From Streptomyces sp. M41(2017) (GTDB lineage: Bacteria > Actinomycetota > Actinomycetes > Streptomycetales > Streptomycetaceae): a DNA stretch of 64,000 nucleotides. A program made the translations under genes and the position numbers. This document shows, in pieces, positions 34,160-46,469 of the stretch. The notes under the pieces were generated by a model. That model was given only the letters and a program-made list of their open reading frames with translations. It was not told the DNA's origin and made no database searches. The number at the start of each line of letters is the position of its first letter. The first letter of the stretch is position 1. The stretch lies in contig NZ_MWFK01000001.1 of assembly GCF_002078175.1 (NCBI RefSeq), positions 2,728,001 to 2,792,000 of the forward strand, written 5' to 3'.

Positions 34160-35934
34160 CCGTCGGCTGGCTCCCCGCCCCCGCCGAGGAACTCTTCGGC
34201 CCCGACGCCACGGCCGAGGAGTCCTACGAGGTCCTCACCGTCGACGTACCGCCCACGGCCTGGATCACGGCCCTCGAAACGGCCCGTGACACCCTCGGCT
34301 GCACCTACTTCGACTGGCTGAGCGCCGTCGACGAGCCCGGTACCGGCTTCCGCGTCAGCGCCCACGTCGTGGCCCTGTCCCCGGTCCGCCGTCTCCTCGT
34401 CCGTACGACCGTCCCGCACACCGGTCCGGTCCTCCCGTCGGCCGTCTCCGTCTACGCGGGCGCCGGCTGGCACGAGCGCGAGACCCACGAGATGTTCGGC
34501 GTGGAGTTCGAGGGGCACCCCGGCCTCGACCCCCTGCTGCTGCCGGAGGGCTTCGAGGGCCACCCCCTCCGCAAGGACTTCGTCCTGGCCGCCCGCGTCG
34601 CCAAGGCCTGGCCCGGCGCGAAGGAACCGGGCGAGTCCGAGCACGGCGGCCCGAAGCGCCGCCAGATACTCCCGCCCGGTGTCCCCGACCCCAATGAGTG
34701 GGGTCCGCTCAAGGGCCAGCTCCCCCCGGCACCGTCCCGTCCCGCCCGCGGCGCGGCCCGCGCGGCGGGGGACCGCCCGGTCCGCAGGACCCGCACGGCG
34801 GCCGAGGGCTCGGCCGGCCAGACAGCGCCGGGTCCCGGAGCGGGCGCCGGCCCGCAGACGGCGGGCGCCGGCACGGTCGCGGGTGCGGCTCCCGAGGGTG
34901 CGGCTCGCGCAGCCGCAGGTGCGGCCCCAGCCGGTGAGGGTGCCGCCTCCGGCGCCGAGACGGCCCGCCCGGGCCGGCCGGCCCGCCGCACCCGCAGCGC
35001 CGGGCAGGGATCGGCGAGCCAGCGGGCGGCCGAGACGGTGACGCCGGCGGAGGCGGGGCCCACGGATGCCGGGGAGTCGGCTTCCGGTCCGAGCGCTCCG
35101 TCCGGGGACACGCCTCAGGCCGAGCCGACCCCTCCGGAGGCTCACACGGCCCCGGCAGCCGACGCGCCCTGGCACCAACCGAAGCCCGCGTTCGAGGACG
35201 AGAAGCCGAAGCAAGCGCCGAAGCAGGGGTCGAGGCAGGGGCCGAAGACGGCGGGGCAGCAGGGGGCAGAGCCCGAGCCCGCGTCCGAGCCCGAGCCTGC
35301 GTCTGAGCCCGCGTCCGAGCCCGCGTCCGATGCTGGGCCGCTCCCCGAGCCCGGCGTCCAGTCTGGGCCGACGGCCGAGCCCGAGCCCGCGTCCGATGGT
35401 GGGCCGAAGCGCGAGCCCGAGCCCGGCGTCCAGCCCGGCCCGACGGCCGACACGGCGTCCGGCGCCGAGCCCGATGCCGAGTCCGGTTCCGGTTCCGGTA
35501 CTCATCCGGCGCGTGGTCCGGAGTCCGGAGCGGCCTCGGACCCTGACCGGGACTCTGGGGCGGACCGTGACTTTGGGGCGGACCATGACTCTGGGTCGGA
35601 CCGTGACTCTGGGGCGGACCGTGACTCCGGGGCGGACCGGGACTCCGGGTCGGACCCTGACTCTGAGCCCGACCGTGACTCTGAGCCCGACCGTGACTCC
35701 GGGTCGGACCGTGACCCTGGGGCGGACCGGGACTCCGGGCCGGACCCTGACTCTGAGCCCGACCGTGACTCTGCGTCGGACCGTGACTCTGGGCCGGACC
35801 GGGACTCTGCGTCCGACCGGGGCTCTGCGTCGGACCGCGCGCCCGAACCAGCTCCTGAGCCATCCCCCGCACCAGCCCCCGAGGCCGCGCCCACCCGAAG
35901 CTCCGACGACGACCCCTCAGGAGGACCGCAGTGA
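34156..35934 (+). CDS. nuoC: NADH-quinone oxidoreductase subunit C with a giant low-complexity tail
   Basis: A 592-residue protein. Only the first about 200 residues are NuoC (30-kDa subunit): [37 protein letters not shown] and PLRKDFVL are the family motifs. Typical NuoC is 150-240 residues. The remaining roughly 390 residues are first Arg/Ala/Pro-rich with [14 protein letters not shown] repeats, then Glu/Pro repeats, and finally 17 tandem Asp/Arg/Ser hexapeptides at residues 464-565. The tail is in frame, and the next gene begins in its stop codon (GTGA overlap), so it is genuine coding sequence. There is no NuoD part fused to it. Function of the tail unknown. Confidence 0.9.
   Translation: MTVGWLPAPAEELFGPDATAEESYEVLTVDVPPTAWITALETARDTLGCTYFDWLSAVDEPGTGFRVSAHVVALSPVRRLLVRTTVPHTGPVLPSAVSVYAGAGWHERETHEMFGVEFEGHPGLDPLLLPEGFEGHPLRKDFVLAARVAKAWPGAKEPGESEHGGPKRRQILPPGVPDPNEWGPLKGQLPPAPSRPARGAARAAGDRPVRRTRTAAEGSAGQTAPGPGAGAGPQTAGAGTVAGAAPEGAARAAAGAAPAGEGAASGAETARPGRPARRTRSAGQGSASQRAAETVTPAEAGPTDAGESASGPSAPSGDTPQAEPTPPEAHTAPAADAPWHQPKPAFEDEKPKQAPKQGSRQGPKTAGQQGAEPEPASEPEPASEPASEPASDAGPLPEPGVQSGPTAEPEPASDGGPKREPEPGVQPGPTADTASGAEPDAESGSGSGTHPARGPESGAASDPDRDSGADRDFGADHDSGSDRDSGADRDSGADRDSGSDPDSEPDRDSEPDRDSGSDRDPGADRDSGPDPDSEPDRDSASDRDSGPDRDSASDRGSASDRAPEPAPEPSPAPAPEAAPTRSSDDDPSGGPQ
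35545..35850 (+). repeat. Seventeen 18-bp repeats encoding DRDSGx hexapeptides in nuoC
   Basis: An 18-bp unit coding Asp-Arg-Asp-Ser-Gly-Ala/Ser/Pro recurs 17 times without a break in frame. Variants include [24 protein letters not shown] and DRDPGA. The array is typical of slippage-prone sequence, and copy number probably varies between strains. Confidence 0.9.
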
Positions 35935-36899
35935 ACGACGCTCTCGACGTCGCCCTCCGCCTGATCGTCGTCTTCGTCGTGTTCCTGACGTTCCCCCTGA
36001 TCGTCGGTCAGACCGAGCACAAGGTGATGGCCCACATGCAGGGCCGCCTCGGCCCGATGTACGCGGGCGGGTTCCACGGCTGGGCCCAACTGGTCGCGGA
36101 CGGCGTCAAGTTCGCGCAGAAGGAGGACATCGTCCCGGCGGAGGCGGACCGCCGCGTCTTCCAGCTCGCGCCCGCCGTGGCCCTCCTCCCGTACCTCCTG
36201 GTCCTCCTCGCGATCCCCATCGGTCCCGGGGAGGGCGCGGTCGGCGAGGTCGTCGACGCGGGCATCTTCTTCGTCCTCGCCGTGATGGGCGTGGGTGTCC
36301 TCGGCTCGCTCATGGCGGGCTGGGCCTCCGCCAACAAGTTCTCCCTCCTCGGCGGCCTGCGCACCGCCGCGCAACTCCTCGCCTACGAACTCCCCATGCT
36401 CCTGACGGCCGCCTCGGTCGCGATGGCAGCCGGCACGGTGTCGCTGCCGGGGATCGTGGACGCCTTCCACTGGTGGTGGCTGCCCTGGCAGATCGTCGGC
36501 GCGATCGTGTTCTTCGTCGCCGGCCTCGCCGAACTCCAGCGGCCCCCCTTCGACATGCCCGTCGCCGACTCCGAGATCATCTTCGGCGCGTACACCGAGT
36601 ACACCGGCCTGCGCTTCGCCCTGTTCCTGCTCGCCGAGTACGCCGGAATCGTCGTCCTGTGCGGGCTGACCACCGTCCTCTTCCTGGGCGGCTGGCACGG
36701 CCCCTGGGGTGCCGACGGCCTCGGCTGGGTGTGGACGCTGCTGAAGACCGCGATCCTCGCCTTCGTCGTCATCTGGCTCCGCGTCACCTACCCCCGCCTG
36801 CGCGAGGACCAGCTCCAGAAACTCTCCTGGACCCTCCTCGTCCCCCTCTCCCTCGCCCAGATCGCCCTCACCGGCATCGTCAAGGTGGTGATCGCCTAA
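35931..36899 (+). CDS. nuoH: NADH-quinone oxidoreductase subunit H
   Basis: A 322-residue membrane subunit with eight or nine helices that links the quinone chamber to the proton channels. Motifs: [36 protein letters not shown], and the acidic loop [21 protein letters not shown] with [18 protein letters not shown] start overlapping the nuoC stop by four bases. Confidence 0.95.
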   Translation: MNDALDVALRLIVVFVVFLTFPLIVGQTEHKVMAHMQGRLGPMYAGGFHGWAQLVADGVKFAQKEDIVPAEADRRVFQLAPAVALLPYLLVLLAIPIGPGEGAVGEVVDAGIFFVLAVMGVGVLGSLMAGWASANKFSLLGGLRTAAQLLAYELPMLLTAASVAMAAGTVSLPGIVDAFHWWWLPWQIVGAIVFFVAGLAELQRPPFDMPVADSEIIFGAYTEYTGLRFALFLLAEYAGIVVLCGLTTVLFLGGWHGPWGADGLGWVWTLLKTAILAFVVIWLRVTYPRLREDQLQKLSWTLLVPLSLAQIALTGIVKVVIA

Positions 36900-36901
36900 C
36901 C

Positions 36902-37570
36902 ATGGCCGAGCCCCTCCCGCCCACCCGTTCCCGCATCCCCGGCTCCGGCCTCGCCAAGGGTCTGGCCGTCACCCTCCGCACGATGACGAAGAAGACCGTC
37001 ACCGCGCAGTACCCCGACGCCCAGCCCGAACTCCCGCCCCGCACCCGCGGCGTCATCGGCCTCTTCGAGGAGAACTGCACGGTCTGCATGCTGTGCGCCC
37101 GCGAGTGCCCGGACTGGTGCATCTACATCGACTCCCACAAGGAGACGGTGCCGCCCGCCGCCCCCGGTGGCCGCGAGCGCAGCCGCAACGTCCTCGACCG
37201 CTTCGCCATCGACTTCTCCCTGTGCATGTACTGCGGTATCTGCATCGAGGTCTGTCCTTTCGACGCGCTGTTCTGGTCCCCGGAGTTCGAGTACGCGGAG
37301 ACCGACATCCACGAACTCACCCACGAGCGCGACAAGCTCCGCGAGTGGATGTGGACCGTCCCGGCCCCGCCCGCCCTCGACCCCGCCGCCGAGGAACCCA
37401 AGGAGATCGCCGCGGCCCGCAAGACCGCCGACAAACTCGCCGCCGAGCAGGCAGCGCGGGCGGAGGCAGCGGAAGCGGAGGCAGCGGAAGCAGAGGCGCC
37501 GACCGCCCCGCCCGGACAACCGGAGCCCCCGGCCGCACCGCCCTCCGGTCCTCAGGAGGGCCAGTCGTGA
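36902..37570 (+). CDS. nuoI: NADH-quinone oxidoreductase subunit I
   Basis: A 222-residue protein with two [4Fe-4S] ferredoxin motifs, [16 protein letters not shown] (near 59-74) and [18 protein letters not shown] (near 108-125), corresponding to clusters N6a and N6b. With no NuoEFG encoded here, NuoI is the outermost Fe-S subunit and so the likely electron entry point, probably from ferredoxin (inference). The last 60 residues are Ala/Glu/Pro-rich. The ATG comes 2 bp after the nuoH stop. Confidence 0.95.
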   Translation: MAEPLPPTRSRIPGSGLAKGLAVTLRTMTKKTVTAQYPDAQPELPPRTRGVIGLFEENCTVCMLCARECPDWCIYIDSHKETVPPAAPGGRERSRNVLDRFAIDFSLCMYCGICIEVCPFDALFWSPEFEYAETDIHELTHERDKLREWMWTVPAPPALDPAAEEPKEIAAARKTADKLAAEQAARAEAAEAEAAEAEAPTAPPGQPEPPAAPPSGPQEGQS

Positions 37571-38244
37571 CCTTCGCAGCAGCCACCGCCACGGTGGCCC
37601 GCGCGACCACCACCGTCGCCGCCGGACATCACGGCTTCCTGTCCCCGACAGGCGTCGAGATCGCCTTCGTCCTCGTCGGCCTGGTCACCTTCGGCGCCGC
37701 GCTCGTCTCCGTCACCACCAGGCAACTGGTGCACGCCGCCCTCTGGCTGGTCGTGGCGCTCGGCGGTCTGGCCGTCGAATACCTGCTGCTGACGGCCGAG
37801 TTCATCGCCTGGGTGCAGGTCCTCATCTACGTCGGTTCCGTCGTCGTCCTCCTCCTCTTCGGCCTGATGCTCACCAAGGCCCCCATCGGGCGCTCCCCGG
37901 ACGCCGACTCGGGCAACCGCTGGGCGGCCCTCACCGTCGCGGTCGCCGCGACCGGCGCCCTCGTCTGGGTCGTCGTCGACGCCTTCCGCACGACCTGGGT
38001 CGACCTGAACGGTCCCGCCGCCGGCTCCACCGAGGTCACCGGCGCGAGCCTCTTCCAGAACTGGGTCCTCCCCTTCGAAGCCCTCTCCGTCCTCCTCCTC
38101 GCCGCCCTGGTCGGCGCGATCGTCCTCTCCCGCAAGGCGAAGACGGAGACGAACGCCGGCACGGCCACGGGCGCGACGGCAGGACCGCGCGTCCCCGGCG
38201 GCCGCAACGGCACGGAACACGAAGACAAGCAGGGGGCCCGCTGA
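37567..38244 (+). CDS. nuoJ: NADH-quinone oxidoreductase subunit J
   Basis: A 225-residue membrane subunit with five helices. The pi-bulge helix region [33 protein letters not shown] is the diagnostic NuoJ signature. A hydrophilic C-terminal tail of about 30 residues (Thr/Ala/Gly) follows. GTG start overlaps the nuoI stop by four bases. Confidence 0.94.
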   Translation: MTFAAATATVARATTTVAAGHHGFLSPTGVEIAFVLVGLVTFGAALVSVTTRQLVHAALWLVVALGGLAVEYLLLTAEFIAWVQVLIYVGSVVVLLLFGLMLTKAPIGRSPDADSGNRWAALTVAVAATGALVWVVVDAFRTTWVDLNGPAAGSTEVTGASLFQNWVLPFEALSVLLLAALVGAIVLSRKAKTETNAGTATGATAGPRVPGGRNGTEHEDKQGAR

Positions 38245-38626
38245 TGCACCTCGCCTATCCCGCCGTGCTGGCAGCCCTCCTGTTCGGCACCGGCCTGTAC
38301 GGAGTCCTCGCACGGCGCAACGCGATCCTGGTCCTGATGTCGGTCGAGCTCATGCTCAACGCCGTCAACCTGAACCTCGTCGCCTTCGACGTGTGGCTGT
38401 CCAAGGCGGCCCGCGACACCCTGCACTCCGGCCAGGCCCTCACCCTGTTCACCATCGCCATCGCCGCCGCCGAGATCGGCATCGGCCTGGCGATCGTCCT
38501 GTCCGTGTACCGCAACCGCGGCACCTCGGACATCGACAAGCTCCGCGACACCGCCGAGGGACACGACCCCGGCAGCGACGACTCCGACAGCGACGCCCCC
38601 GTGGCCGAGAAGGCTGAGGCCACCGC

Positions 38627-38630
<4 letters not shown>
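38244..38630 (+). CDS. nuoK: NADH-quinone oxidoreductase subunit K
   Basis: A 128-residue, three-helix MrpC-like subunit. Conserved membrane glutamates lie in [17 protein letters not shown] and [17 protein letters not shown]. An acidic C-terminal tail of about 28 residues ([10 protein letters not shown]) is longer than usual. The ATG overlaps the nuoJ stop by one base; the stop overlaps nuoL. Confidence 0.95.
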
Positions 38631-40618
<1,988 letters not shown>

Positions 40619-40624
40619 GCAGGC

Positions 40625-42199
40625 GTGATCGATATCAGTGAGTCCGTGATGCAGGTTCTTCTCGCGTTGATCGTCGTCGGGCCGCTCATCGGGGCCGCCG
40701 CGGCCCTGCTGCCGGCCCCGCCCGGACTGAAGGGGAAGTCGCCCGAGCAGGCGGTGCTGCGGCACGGCGTCGTCGTCACCGGTGTCGTCCTCATCGCCGC
40801 GATCGTCCTCGCGCTCGGCTTCGACCACGACCACCCGTCGAAGATGCAGGCCACGACGGACATCAGCTGGATCCCCGCACTCGACGTGCGGATCCACCTC
40901 GGCATCGACGGCATCTCCCTCCCCCTTCTGGTGCTGACCGCGCTGCTGACCTTCCTGTGCGCGCTGTACTCCTACTTCAAGATGCCCGCGGGCCCGACCC
41001 CGAAGGCATTCGTCGCGCTGCTGCTCGTCCTCGAGACCGGCACCCTCGCGACCTTCGCCGTCCTCGACCTGCTGCTGTTCTTTCTCGCGTTCGAGATGGT
41101 GCTCATCCCGATGTACTTCCTCATCGCACGGTGGGGAGGTGCCCAACGTCAGGCCGCGGCCTGGAAGTTCATCCTCTACACCCTGCTCGGCTCGGTCGTC
41201 ATGCTGCTCGGCCTGCTCCTGATCGGAATCAGGGCGGGCACATTCGACATGGTGGCACTCGCCACTGACAACGGCCGATCGCTGAGCACATCCGTGCAGG
41301 TCATCGCCGTTCTGGCGATCGGGATCGGACTCGCGGTCAAGACGCCGATGTGGCCGCTGCACAGCTGGCTGCCGGACGCCCACACCGCCGCGCCGACCGT
41401 CGGCTCGGTCCTGCTGGCCGGCGTCATGCTGAAGATGGGCACGTACGGGTTCGTGCGGATCCTGCTGCCCATCACCCCGGACGGCTTCCGCACCTTCGCC
41501 CCCTACCTCGCGGCCCTCGCGGTGGTCGGGATCATCTACGGTTCGCTGGCCTGCCTGGCCCTCGCCAAGCAGGGCGCGAAGGGCGACCTCAAGCGGCTCA
41601 TCGCCTACTCCTCCGTCGGCCACATGGGCTTCGTCCTGCTCGGCATCTCGACCATGACGCCGACCGGCGTGAACGGCGCGCTGTTCGCCAACATCGCCCA
41701 CGGCCTCATCACCGGCCTCCTCTTCTTCCTGGTCGGAGCACTGAAGGACCGCACGGGCACCACGGACCTCGACACCCTCGCCGACCGGACCGGCGCCGCG
41801 CTGTACGGCAAGGCCCCGCGCCTCGGCGGCCTGCTCGCGTTCGCCGCCGTCGCCTCGCTCGGGCTGCCCGGCCTCGCCGGATTCTGGGGCGAGATGCTGG
41901 CGCTGTTCGGCGCGTTCAAGCCCGCCGAGGCCCTCAGCAGGCCCGCCTATCTGACCTTCATGGCGATCGCCGCGTTCGGCACCCTGCTCACCGCCGCTTA
42001 CATGCTCGTGGTGGTGCGCCGCGTCTGTATGGGCCCGGTCGCCCAGGAGACGCCGAAACTCGCCGACGTGCAGACCTACGAGTTCGCCGCCTGGACGCCG
42101 CTCGTCGCCCTCACCGTCGTCGCCGGCCTGTGGCCCCGGGCCCTCCTCGGCCTGACCGACCCGGCCGTACAGCAGCTCCTCGCAGGAGGCACCCGATGA
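40625..42199 (+). CDS. nuoM: NADH-quinone oxidoreductase subunit M
   Basis: A 524-residue antiporter-like subunit. Key segments are FLAFEMVLIPMYFLI with the essential Glu, SWLPDAHTAAPTVGSVLLAGVMLKMGTYG, and GAKGDLKRLIAYSSVGHMGFV. GTG start six bases after nuoL, overlapping nuoN at the end. Confidence 0.96.
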   Translation: MIDISESVMQVLLALIVVGPLIGAAAALLPAPPGLKGKSPEQAVLRHGVVVTGVVLIAAIVLALGFDHDHPSKMQATTDISWIPALDVRIHLGIDGISLPLLVLTALLTFLCALYSYFKMPAGPTPKAFVALLLVLETGTLATFAVLDLLLFFLAFEMVLIPMYFLIARWGGAQRQAAAWKFILYTLLGSVVMLLGLLLIGIRAGTFDMVALATDNGRSLSTSVQVIAVLAIGIGLAVKTPMWPLHSWLPDAHTAAPTVGSVLLAGVMLKMGTYGFVRILLPITPDGFRTFAPYLAALAVVGIIYGSLACLALAKQGAKGDLKRLIAYSSVGHMGFVLLGISTMTPTGVNGALFANIAHGLITGLLFFLVGALKDRTGTTDLDTLADRTGAALYGKAPRLGGLLAFAAVASLGLPGLAGFWGEMLALFGAFKPAEALSRPAYLTFMAIAAFGTLLTAAYMLVVVRRVCMGPVAQETPKLADVQTYEFAAWTPLVALTVVAGLWPRALLGLTDPAVQQLLAGGTR

Positions 42200-43695
42200 G
42201 TTCCCTGGTCCAGTCCGTCGACTGGCTCGCCATCGCGCCGCCCACCCTCGCGGCGGTCGTCGCACTCGTCGTGCTCGTCGCCGACCTCTTCCTCGGTGAA
42301 GCCCGCAAGGCCGTACTGGGCTGGGTCTCGGTGGCGGGCCTCGCCGCGTCCGCGCTGCTGCTGCTGCCCCTCCTCGACGGCGACCGTGCCACGTTCTGCC
42401 TGACCGGTGACGCGGACGCCTGCAGCTACGTCGCGGACCGCTTCACCCTGGTCGTCCAGCTCCTGGTCCTCGGCGGCGCGCTCCTCGCGGCCCTGCTCTC
42501 CGTCACCGCCCTCAAGGACGCCGACAAGGAACTCCCCGAGGGGGAGTACTGGTTCCTGCTGCTCTCCTCGGCCGCGGGCGCCGCCCTGCTCCCCGCCTCC
42601 CGCGACCTCGCCACTCTCATCGTCGCCCTGGAGGTCGCCTCCCTGCCCGCCTTCGCCCTCGTCGGCATCCGGCGGGGCGACAGGAAGTCCTCGGAAGCGG
42701 CCCTGAAGTTCTTCCTGTCGTCGGTCACCGCGACCGCGGTCAGCCTGATGGGCGTCAGCTTCGTCTACGCCACGACGGGCACCCTCCACCTCACCCGGAT
42801 CGCCGACCGGATCCAGCACGTCGACGGACAGTTCCACACCCTCGCCCAGACGGGCGTCGTCCTCACCCTCGTCGGCTTCGCGTTCAAGACGGCCGCGGTG
42901 CCCTTCCACTTCTGGGTGCCCGACACCTACGTGGGTGCGCCTCTGCCGATCGCCGCCTACCTGTCCGTCGTCGGCAAGGCGGTCGGCTTCTCCGGGCTGA
43001 TCCTCGTCACCGTCATCGCGTTCCCGTCGTACGCCGACGTCTGGGGCCCGGCGATGGCCGCGCTCGCCGCCCTCACCATGACGGTCGGCAACGTAGGGGC
43101 CCTGCGGCAGCGCTCCACGCGCGCGTACAGCGCGGTCCGGCTGCTCGCCTGGTCCTCCGTCGGACAGGCCGGCTACCTCCTGGTGCCGATCGCGTCCGCG
43201 GCCTACTCCAAGGACGCGCAGAAGGCCATCGGCTCCACGGTCGCCTACGCCCTCATGTACGCCGCCGTGAACCTCGGCGCCTTCGCGGTCGCCGCCCTGG
43301 TGGCCCGTACGAGCCCGCTCAACCGCATCAGCGACTACCGCGGCCTCTACGCGAGGAACCCGCTCACCGCGCTGGTGCTCGGCTTCTTCCTGCTCTGCCT
43401 CGCCGGTCTGCCGCCGGGCATCATCGGCCTCTTCGCCAAGGTGACCGTCTTCTCGGCGGTCGTCGACGCCGGGCTCGGCTGGCTGGCCGTCGTCATGGCC
43501 GTCAACGTGGTGATCGCGCTCTTCTACTACCTCCAGTGGACGACGCTCCTCTTCCGCGCCCCCGAGGGCGAGCCGGGCACCCACCGCGTCCCGGCCCCGC
43601 TGACGGCCGCGATCGCTCTGACGGCCGTACTGGGCGTCGCCCTTTCCGGTGCGCCCCAGCTGATCCTGCGCTTCTCGGAGACGGGCCTCTTCTAG
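42196..43695 (+). CDS. nuoN: NADH-quinone oxidoreductase subunit N
   Basis: A 499-residue antiporter-like subunit and last gene of the operon. VPFHFWVPDTYVGAPLPIAAYLSVV, RQRSTRAYSAVRLLAWSSVGQAGYLL and LAGLPPGIIGLFAKVTVF are the family motifs. The ATG sits in the end of nuoM (ATGA overlap). A strong hairpin lies about 160 bp after the stop. Confidence 0.95.
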   Translation: MSSLVQSVDWLAIAPPTLAAVVALVVLVADLFLGEARKAVLGWVSVAGLAASALLLLPLLDGDRATFCLTGDADACSYVADRFTLVVQLLVLGGALLAALLSVTALKDADKELPEGEYWFLLLSSAAGAALLPASRDLATLIVALEVASLPAFALVGIRRGDRKSSEAALKFFLSSVTATAVSLMGVSFVYATTGTLHLTRIADRIQHVDGQFHTLAQTGVVLTLVGFAFKTAAVPFHFWVPDTYVGAPLPIAAYLSVVGKAVGFSGLILVTVIAFPSYADVWGPAMAALAALTMTVGNVGALRQRSTRAYSAVRLLAWSSVGQAGYLLVPIASAAYSKDAQKAIGSTVAYALMYAAVNLGAFAVAALVARTSPLNRISDYRGLYARNPLTALVLGFFLLCLAGLPPGIIGLFAKVTVFSAVVDAGLGWLAVVMAVNVVIALFYYLQWTTLLFRAPEGEPGTHRVPAPLTAAIALTAVLGVALSGAPQLILRFSETGLF

Positions 43696-43852
43696 AACCG
43701 GAGACCGTCGCTCCGACCGGCCCGCCCGGGCACGCCGCTCCCGGCCCGATCCGACCCCGTTCCCGGCCTCTCCGCGCGCTTCACGCGCGCGTGGAGCACC
43801 GCCCGGATCACCCGCACGGCCCACCCGCCGGGCCGCGCGCACAAGGGAACTA

Positions 43853-43889
43853 GACCCTCCCGTCTGGCGTTGACCAGTACGGGAGGGTC
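43853..43889 (+). terminator. Strong hairpin between the nuo operon and htpX
   Basis: GACCCTCCCGTCTGG pairs with CCAGTACGGGAGGGTC (one bulged T) around a 6-nt loop. It lies 71 bp before the htpX start and has no T-run. It can end nuo transcription or be a structured 5' leader of htpX. Confidence 0.7.
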
Positions 43890-43959
43890 CACTGAAGAGT
43901 GGAAGCAGAGCAGTAAGCAAGCAAAGGGTTCCCCTGCCGCACCACTTGGAGGGCGTACC

Positions 43960-44823
43960 GTGCACCGCCGGCACAACGGGCTCAGGACAGCCGTACTCCT
44001 CGGGGGACTGTCCGCACTCATCATCGTCATCGGCAGCTTCTTCGGGCGTACCGGCCTGATCGTCGCGCTGGTCATCGCGCTCGGGACGAACGCGTACGCC
44101 TACTGGAACAGCGACAAGCTGGCCCTGCGCGCGATGCGGGCACGCCCGGTGAGCGAGTTCGAGGCCCCCGCCCTGTACCGCATGGTCCGCGACCTCTCCA
44201 CGCAGGCCCGCCAGCCCATGCCGCGGCTGTACATCTCGCCGACGGAAGCGCCGAACGCCTTCGCGACGGGCCGCAACCCGCGCAACGCGGCCGTGTGCTG
44301 CACCGAGGGGATCCTGCGGATCCTGGACGAGCGCGAGCTGCGCGGCGTCATCGGACACGAGCTCAGCCACGTCTACAACCGCGACATCCTGATCTCGTCC
44401 GTGGCCGGTGCTCTCGCCTCCGTGATCATGTTCCTCGTCAATTTCGCCTGGCTGATCCCGATCGGCCGCTCCAACGACGACGACGGCCCCGGCATCCTCG
44501 GCATGCTCCTGGTCATGATTCTGGGACCGCTCGCCGCCTCCCTCATCCAGCTCGCCATCAGCCGCTCCAGGGAGTACGAGGCGGACGCGTCCGGCGCCCA
44601 GCTCACCGGCGACCCCCTCGCCCTCGCGAGCGCGCTGCGCAAGCTCGACGCCGGCACCAAGCAGCTGCCCCTGCCTCCCGAGCCGCGCATCGAGACCGCG
44701 AGCCACATGATGATCGCGAACCCCTTCCGTCCGGGACAGGGAATGTCCAAGATGTTCTCGACGCATCCGCCGATGGCGGAGCGCATCGCCCGGCTCGAGC
44801 AGATGGCAGGTCGACAGCAATGA
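43960..44823 (+). CDS. htpX: Zinc metalloprotease HtpX
   Basis: A 287-residue membrane protease of family M48 that degrades misfolded membrane proteins. Two N-terminal helices ([37 protein letters not shown]), the zinc motif HELSH (in [12 protein letters not shown], near 132), two further hydrophobic segments, and the third ligand in [11 protein letters not shown]. The GTG at 43960 has TTGGAGG upstream. It overlaps the next gene by four bases. Confidence 0.94.
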   Translation: MHRRHNGLRTAVLLGGLSALIIVIGSFFGRTGLIVALVIALGTNAYAYWNSDKLALRAMRARPVSEFEAPALYRMVRDLSTQARQPMPRLYISPTEAPNAFATGRNPRNAAVCCTEGILRILDERELRGVIGHELSHVYNRDILISSVAGALASVIMFLVNFAWLIPIGRSNDDDGPGILGMLLVMILGPLAASLIQLAISRSREYEADASGAQLTGDPLALASALRKLDAGTKQLPLPPEPRIETASHMMIANPFRPGQGMSKMFSTHPPMAERIARLEQMAGRQQ

Positions 44824-45212
44824 GAACGATTCTGAACGTCATCTGGCTGATCCTGAGCGGCTTCTGGCTGTTCCTCGGGTACCTGGCCGCGGGCGTCATC
44901 CTCTGCATCACCATCATCGGCATCCCGTTCGGCATCGCCGCCTTCCGCATCGGCATCTACGCGCTGTGGCCGTTCGGCTATACGACGGTGGAGCGCCATG
45001 ACGCGGGCGCCCCGTCCTGCGTGGGCAACGTCCTGTGGCTGGTCCTCGCCGGCTGGTGGCTGGCCCTGACCCACATCGTGACGGGCATCGCCATGTGCCT
45101 CACGATCATCGGCATCCCGTTCGGCATCGCCAACTTCAAGCTCATCCCGGTCTCGCTGTTCCCGCTGGGCCGCGAGATCGTGCGCACGGACGAGCCGTTC
45201 GCGGCGCGCTAG
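44820..45212 (+). CDS. YccF-domain inner-membrane protein
   Basis: A 130-residue protein made of two copies of the YccF hairpin: [19 protein letters not shown] and [18 protein letters not shown] are the repeated motifs, each with two membrane helices. Function unknown in the family. The ATG overlaps the htpX stop, so the two are translationally coupled and may cooperate in membrane quality control (inference). Confidence 0.9.
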   Translation: MRTILNVIWLILSGFWLFLGYLAAGVILCITIIGIPFGIAAFRIGIYALWPFGYTTVERHDAGAPSCVGNVLWLVLAGWWLALTHIVTGIAMCLTIIGIPFGIANFKLIPVSLFPLGREIVRTDEPFAAR

Positions 45213-45215
45213 CGC

Positions 45216-46418
45216 ATGACCGCGGGGGAGGAGCCGCCGAAGTACCGGCTGGTGCCGTACGAGGCCGAGGCCGCACCGTGCGGCACGGAGGCTCCAGGCG
45301 AGCCCTGGGCGCTGTGCGCCGACGCCGAGGGCCTCTTCGGCGCCCCGCTCCCGCCCTCCCGCCGGACGTACGAACTGCTGGGATGCGCGCCCCAGGGCGA
45401 CCTGATGAAAGCCCTCCCACACGCGCGTGTGCGCCGTACCGCTCCGCTCGGCACCCTCCGCCTGGAGGGCCTCGACCGGACGGGCGAGCGTGCCGGCCCC
45501 TGGGCCTGGTGCCTGGAGGACGTCCGCGTTCTCGGCGACCGTCCCCGCGTCGACGATCCGTCTCTGGCCGACATCACCGTCGAGGCGTCCGAGTCCGAGT
45601 CCGCGGAGAACGCCACGGAGAGCCCCCGACGGCCGCCCCGCTCACCCGGCTACCTCCTCCTCGGCGCCGACGGGGAGCCCTGGGGAACCTGCCGGGACCT
45701 CGCGCACATCCGCCTCGGCCCCGAGCCGGCGGAAGCGCCGATACGACTGCTCGGCTGCTCGCCGGGCGGCGCCCTCCGGGCCGCTCTGGACGCCGGGGAC
45801 GAGGACCTGGGCCACGGCCGGTTGCTGCGCCTCGACGTCCACGGCAGCACGGTCCAGCAGGCCGTCGAGGGCGAGGTGACGGCCTGGATCCCGTCGGCGC
45901 GCGGCCAGGGCTTGGTCGACCTCGCTCTGGACCCCTGGTCGGAGCGCCCGCCACCCGGAGCCGCCGAGGTCTGGGACCTGTGGTGGGAGGGACGTCCGTC
46001 CACCCCCGGCCGCTGGGCCCGCTGCGGCCCCGAAGCCCGCTCCTGCTGGCTCGACACGGCCCGTCACCACCACGCCCGCGGCGCCCCGTCCGCACCCGAC
46101 GGAACCACCATCCATCTCGACGGCCGCCACATCACCGACCACCCCGGCTTCCACTGCGCGCTCGGCGAAGCGGTCAACGGCCCCGGCGGCTACTTCGGCC
46201 GGAGCCTGGACACGCTCGGCGCCTGCCTGCGCGGAGAGCGGGGTGCGCGACGGCCCTTCACCCTCGTCTGGCATGCGTCGGCCGTCGCCCGCAGCTGCCT
46301 CGGCACCACCCCGCACACCGACTTCGGCCGCATCCCGCCCACCGATCACCACCCGCCGGCCTTCGAGGAACTGCTCGCGTTCCTGGGGGAAAAAGGGGTC
46401 GATGTCCGTCTCGACTGA
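45216..46418 (+). CDS. Barstar-like (RNase-inhibitor fold) protein with duplicated N-terminal domains
   Basis: A 400-residue protein. The last about 100 residues look like barstar, the intracellular inhibitor of barnase-type RNases: TTIHLDGRHITDHPGFHCAL, GEAVNGPGGYFGRSLDTLGACL, then FTLVWHAS. The first 290 residues contain two related units (YRLVPYEAEAAPCGTE... WALCADAEGLF and YLLLGADGEPWGTCRDLAHI... LLGCSPGGALRAAL), an internal duplication absent from classical 90-residue barstars. No RNase gene adjoins. The start is three bases after the yccF stop. Confidence 0.75.
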   Translation: MTAGEEPPKYRLVPYEAEAAPCGTEAPGEPWALCADAEGLFGAPLPPSRRTYELLGCAPQGDLMKALPHARVRRTAPLGTLRLEGLDRTGERAGPWAWCLEDVRVLGDRPRVDDPSLADITVEASESESAENATESPRRPPRSPGYLLLGADGEPWGTCRDLAHIRLGPEPAEAPIRLLGCSPGGALRAALDAGDEDLGHGRLLRLDVHGSTVQQAVEGEVTAWIPSARGQGLVDLALDPWSERPPPGAAEVWDLWWEGRPSTPGRWARCGPEARSCWLDTARHHHARGAPSAPDGTTIHLDGRHITDHPGFHCALGEAVNGPGGYFGRSLDTLGACLRGERGARRPFTLVWHASAVARSCLGTTPHTDFGRIPPTDHHPPAFEELLAFLGEKGVDVRLD

Positions 46419-46469
46419 GGGTTGTCCACAGGCTGCCCGATTGTCAGCGGCGCGCTGCATGATGAACCC

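Noticed and set aside
35066..36901. A giant 834-codon protein ending as NuoI
   Set aside because: The upstream part is out of frame with nuoC and nuoH, which are real; NuoI starts at the ATG at 36902.
42076..44820. A 914-codon open frame antisense to nuoN, the hairpin and htpX
   Set aside because: It crosses two real genes and a gap with biased Glu/Gly/Arg composition; a pure high-G+C artefact.
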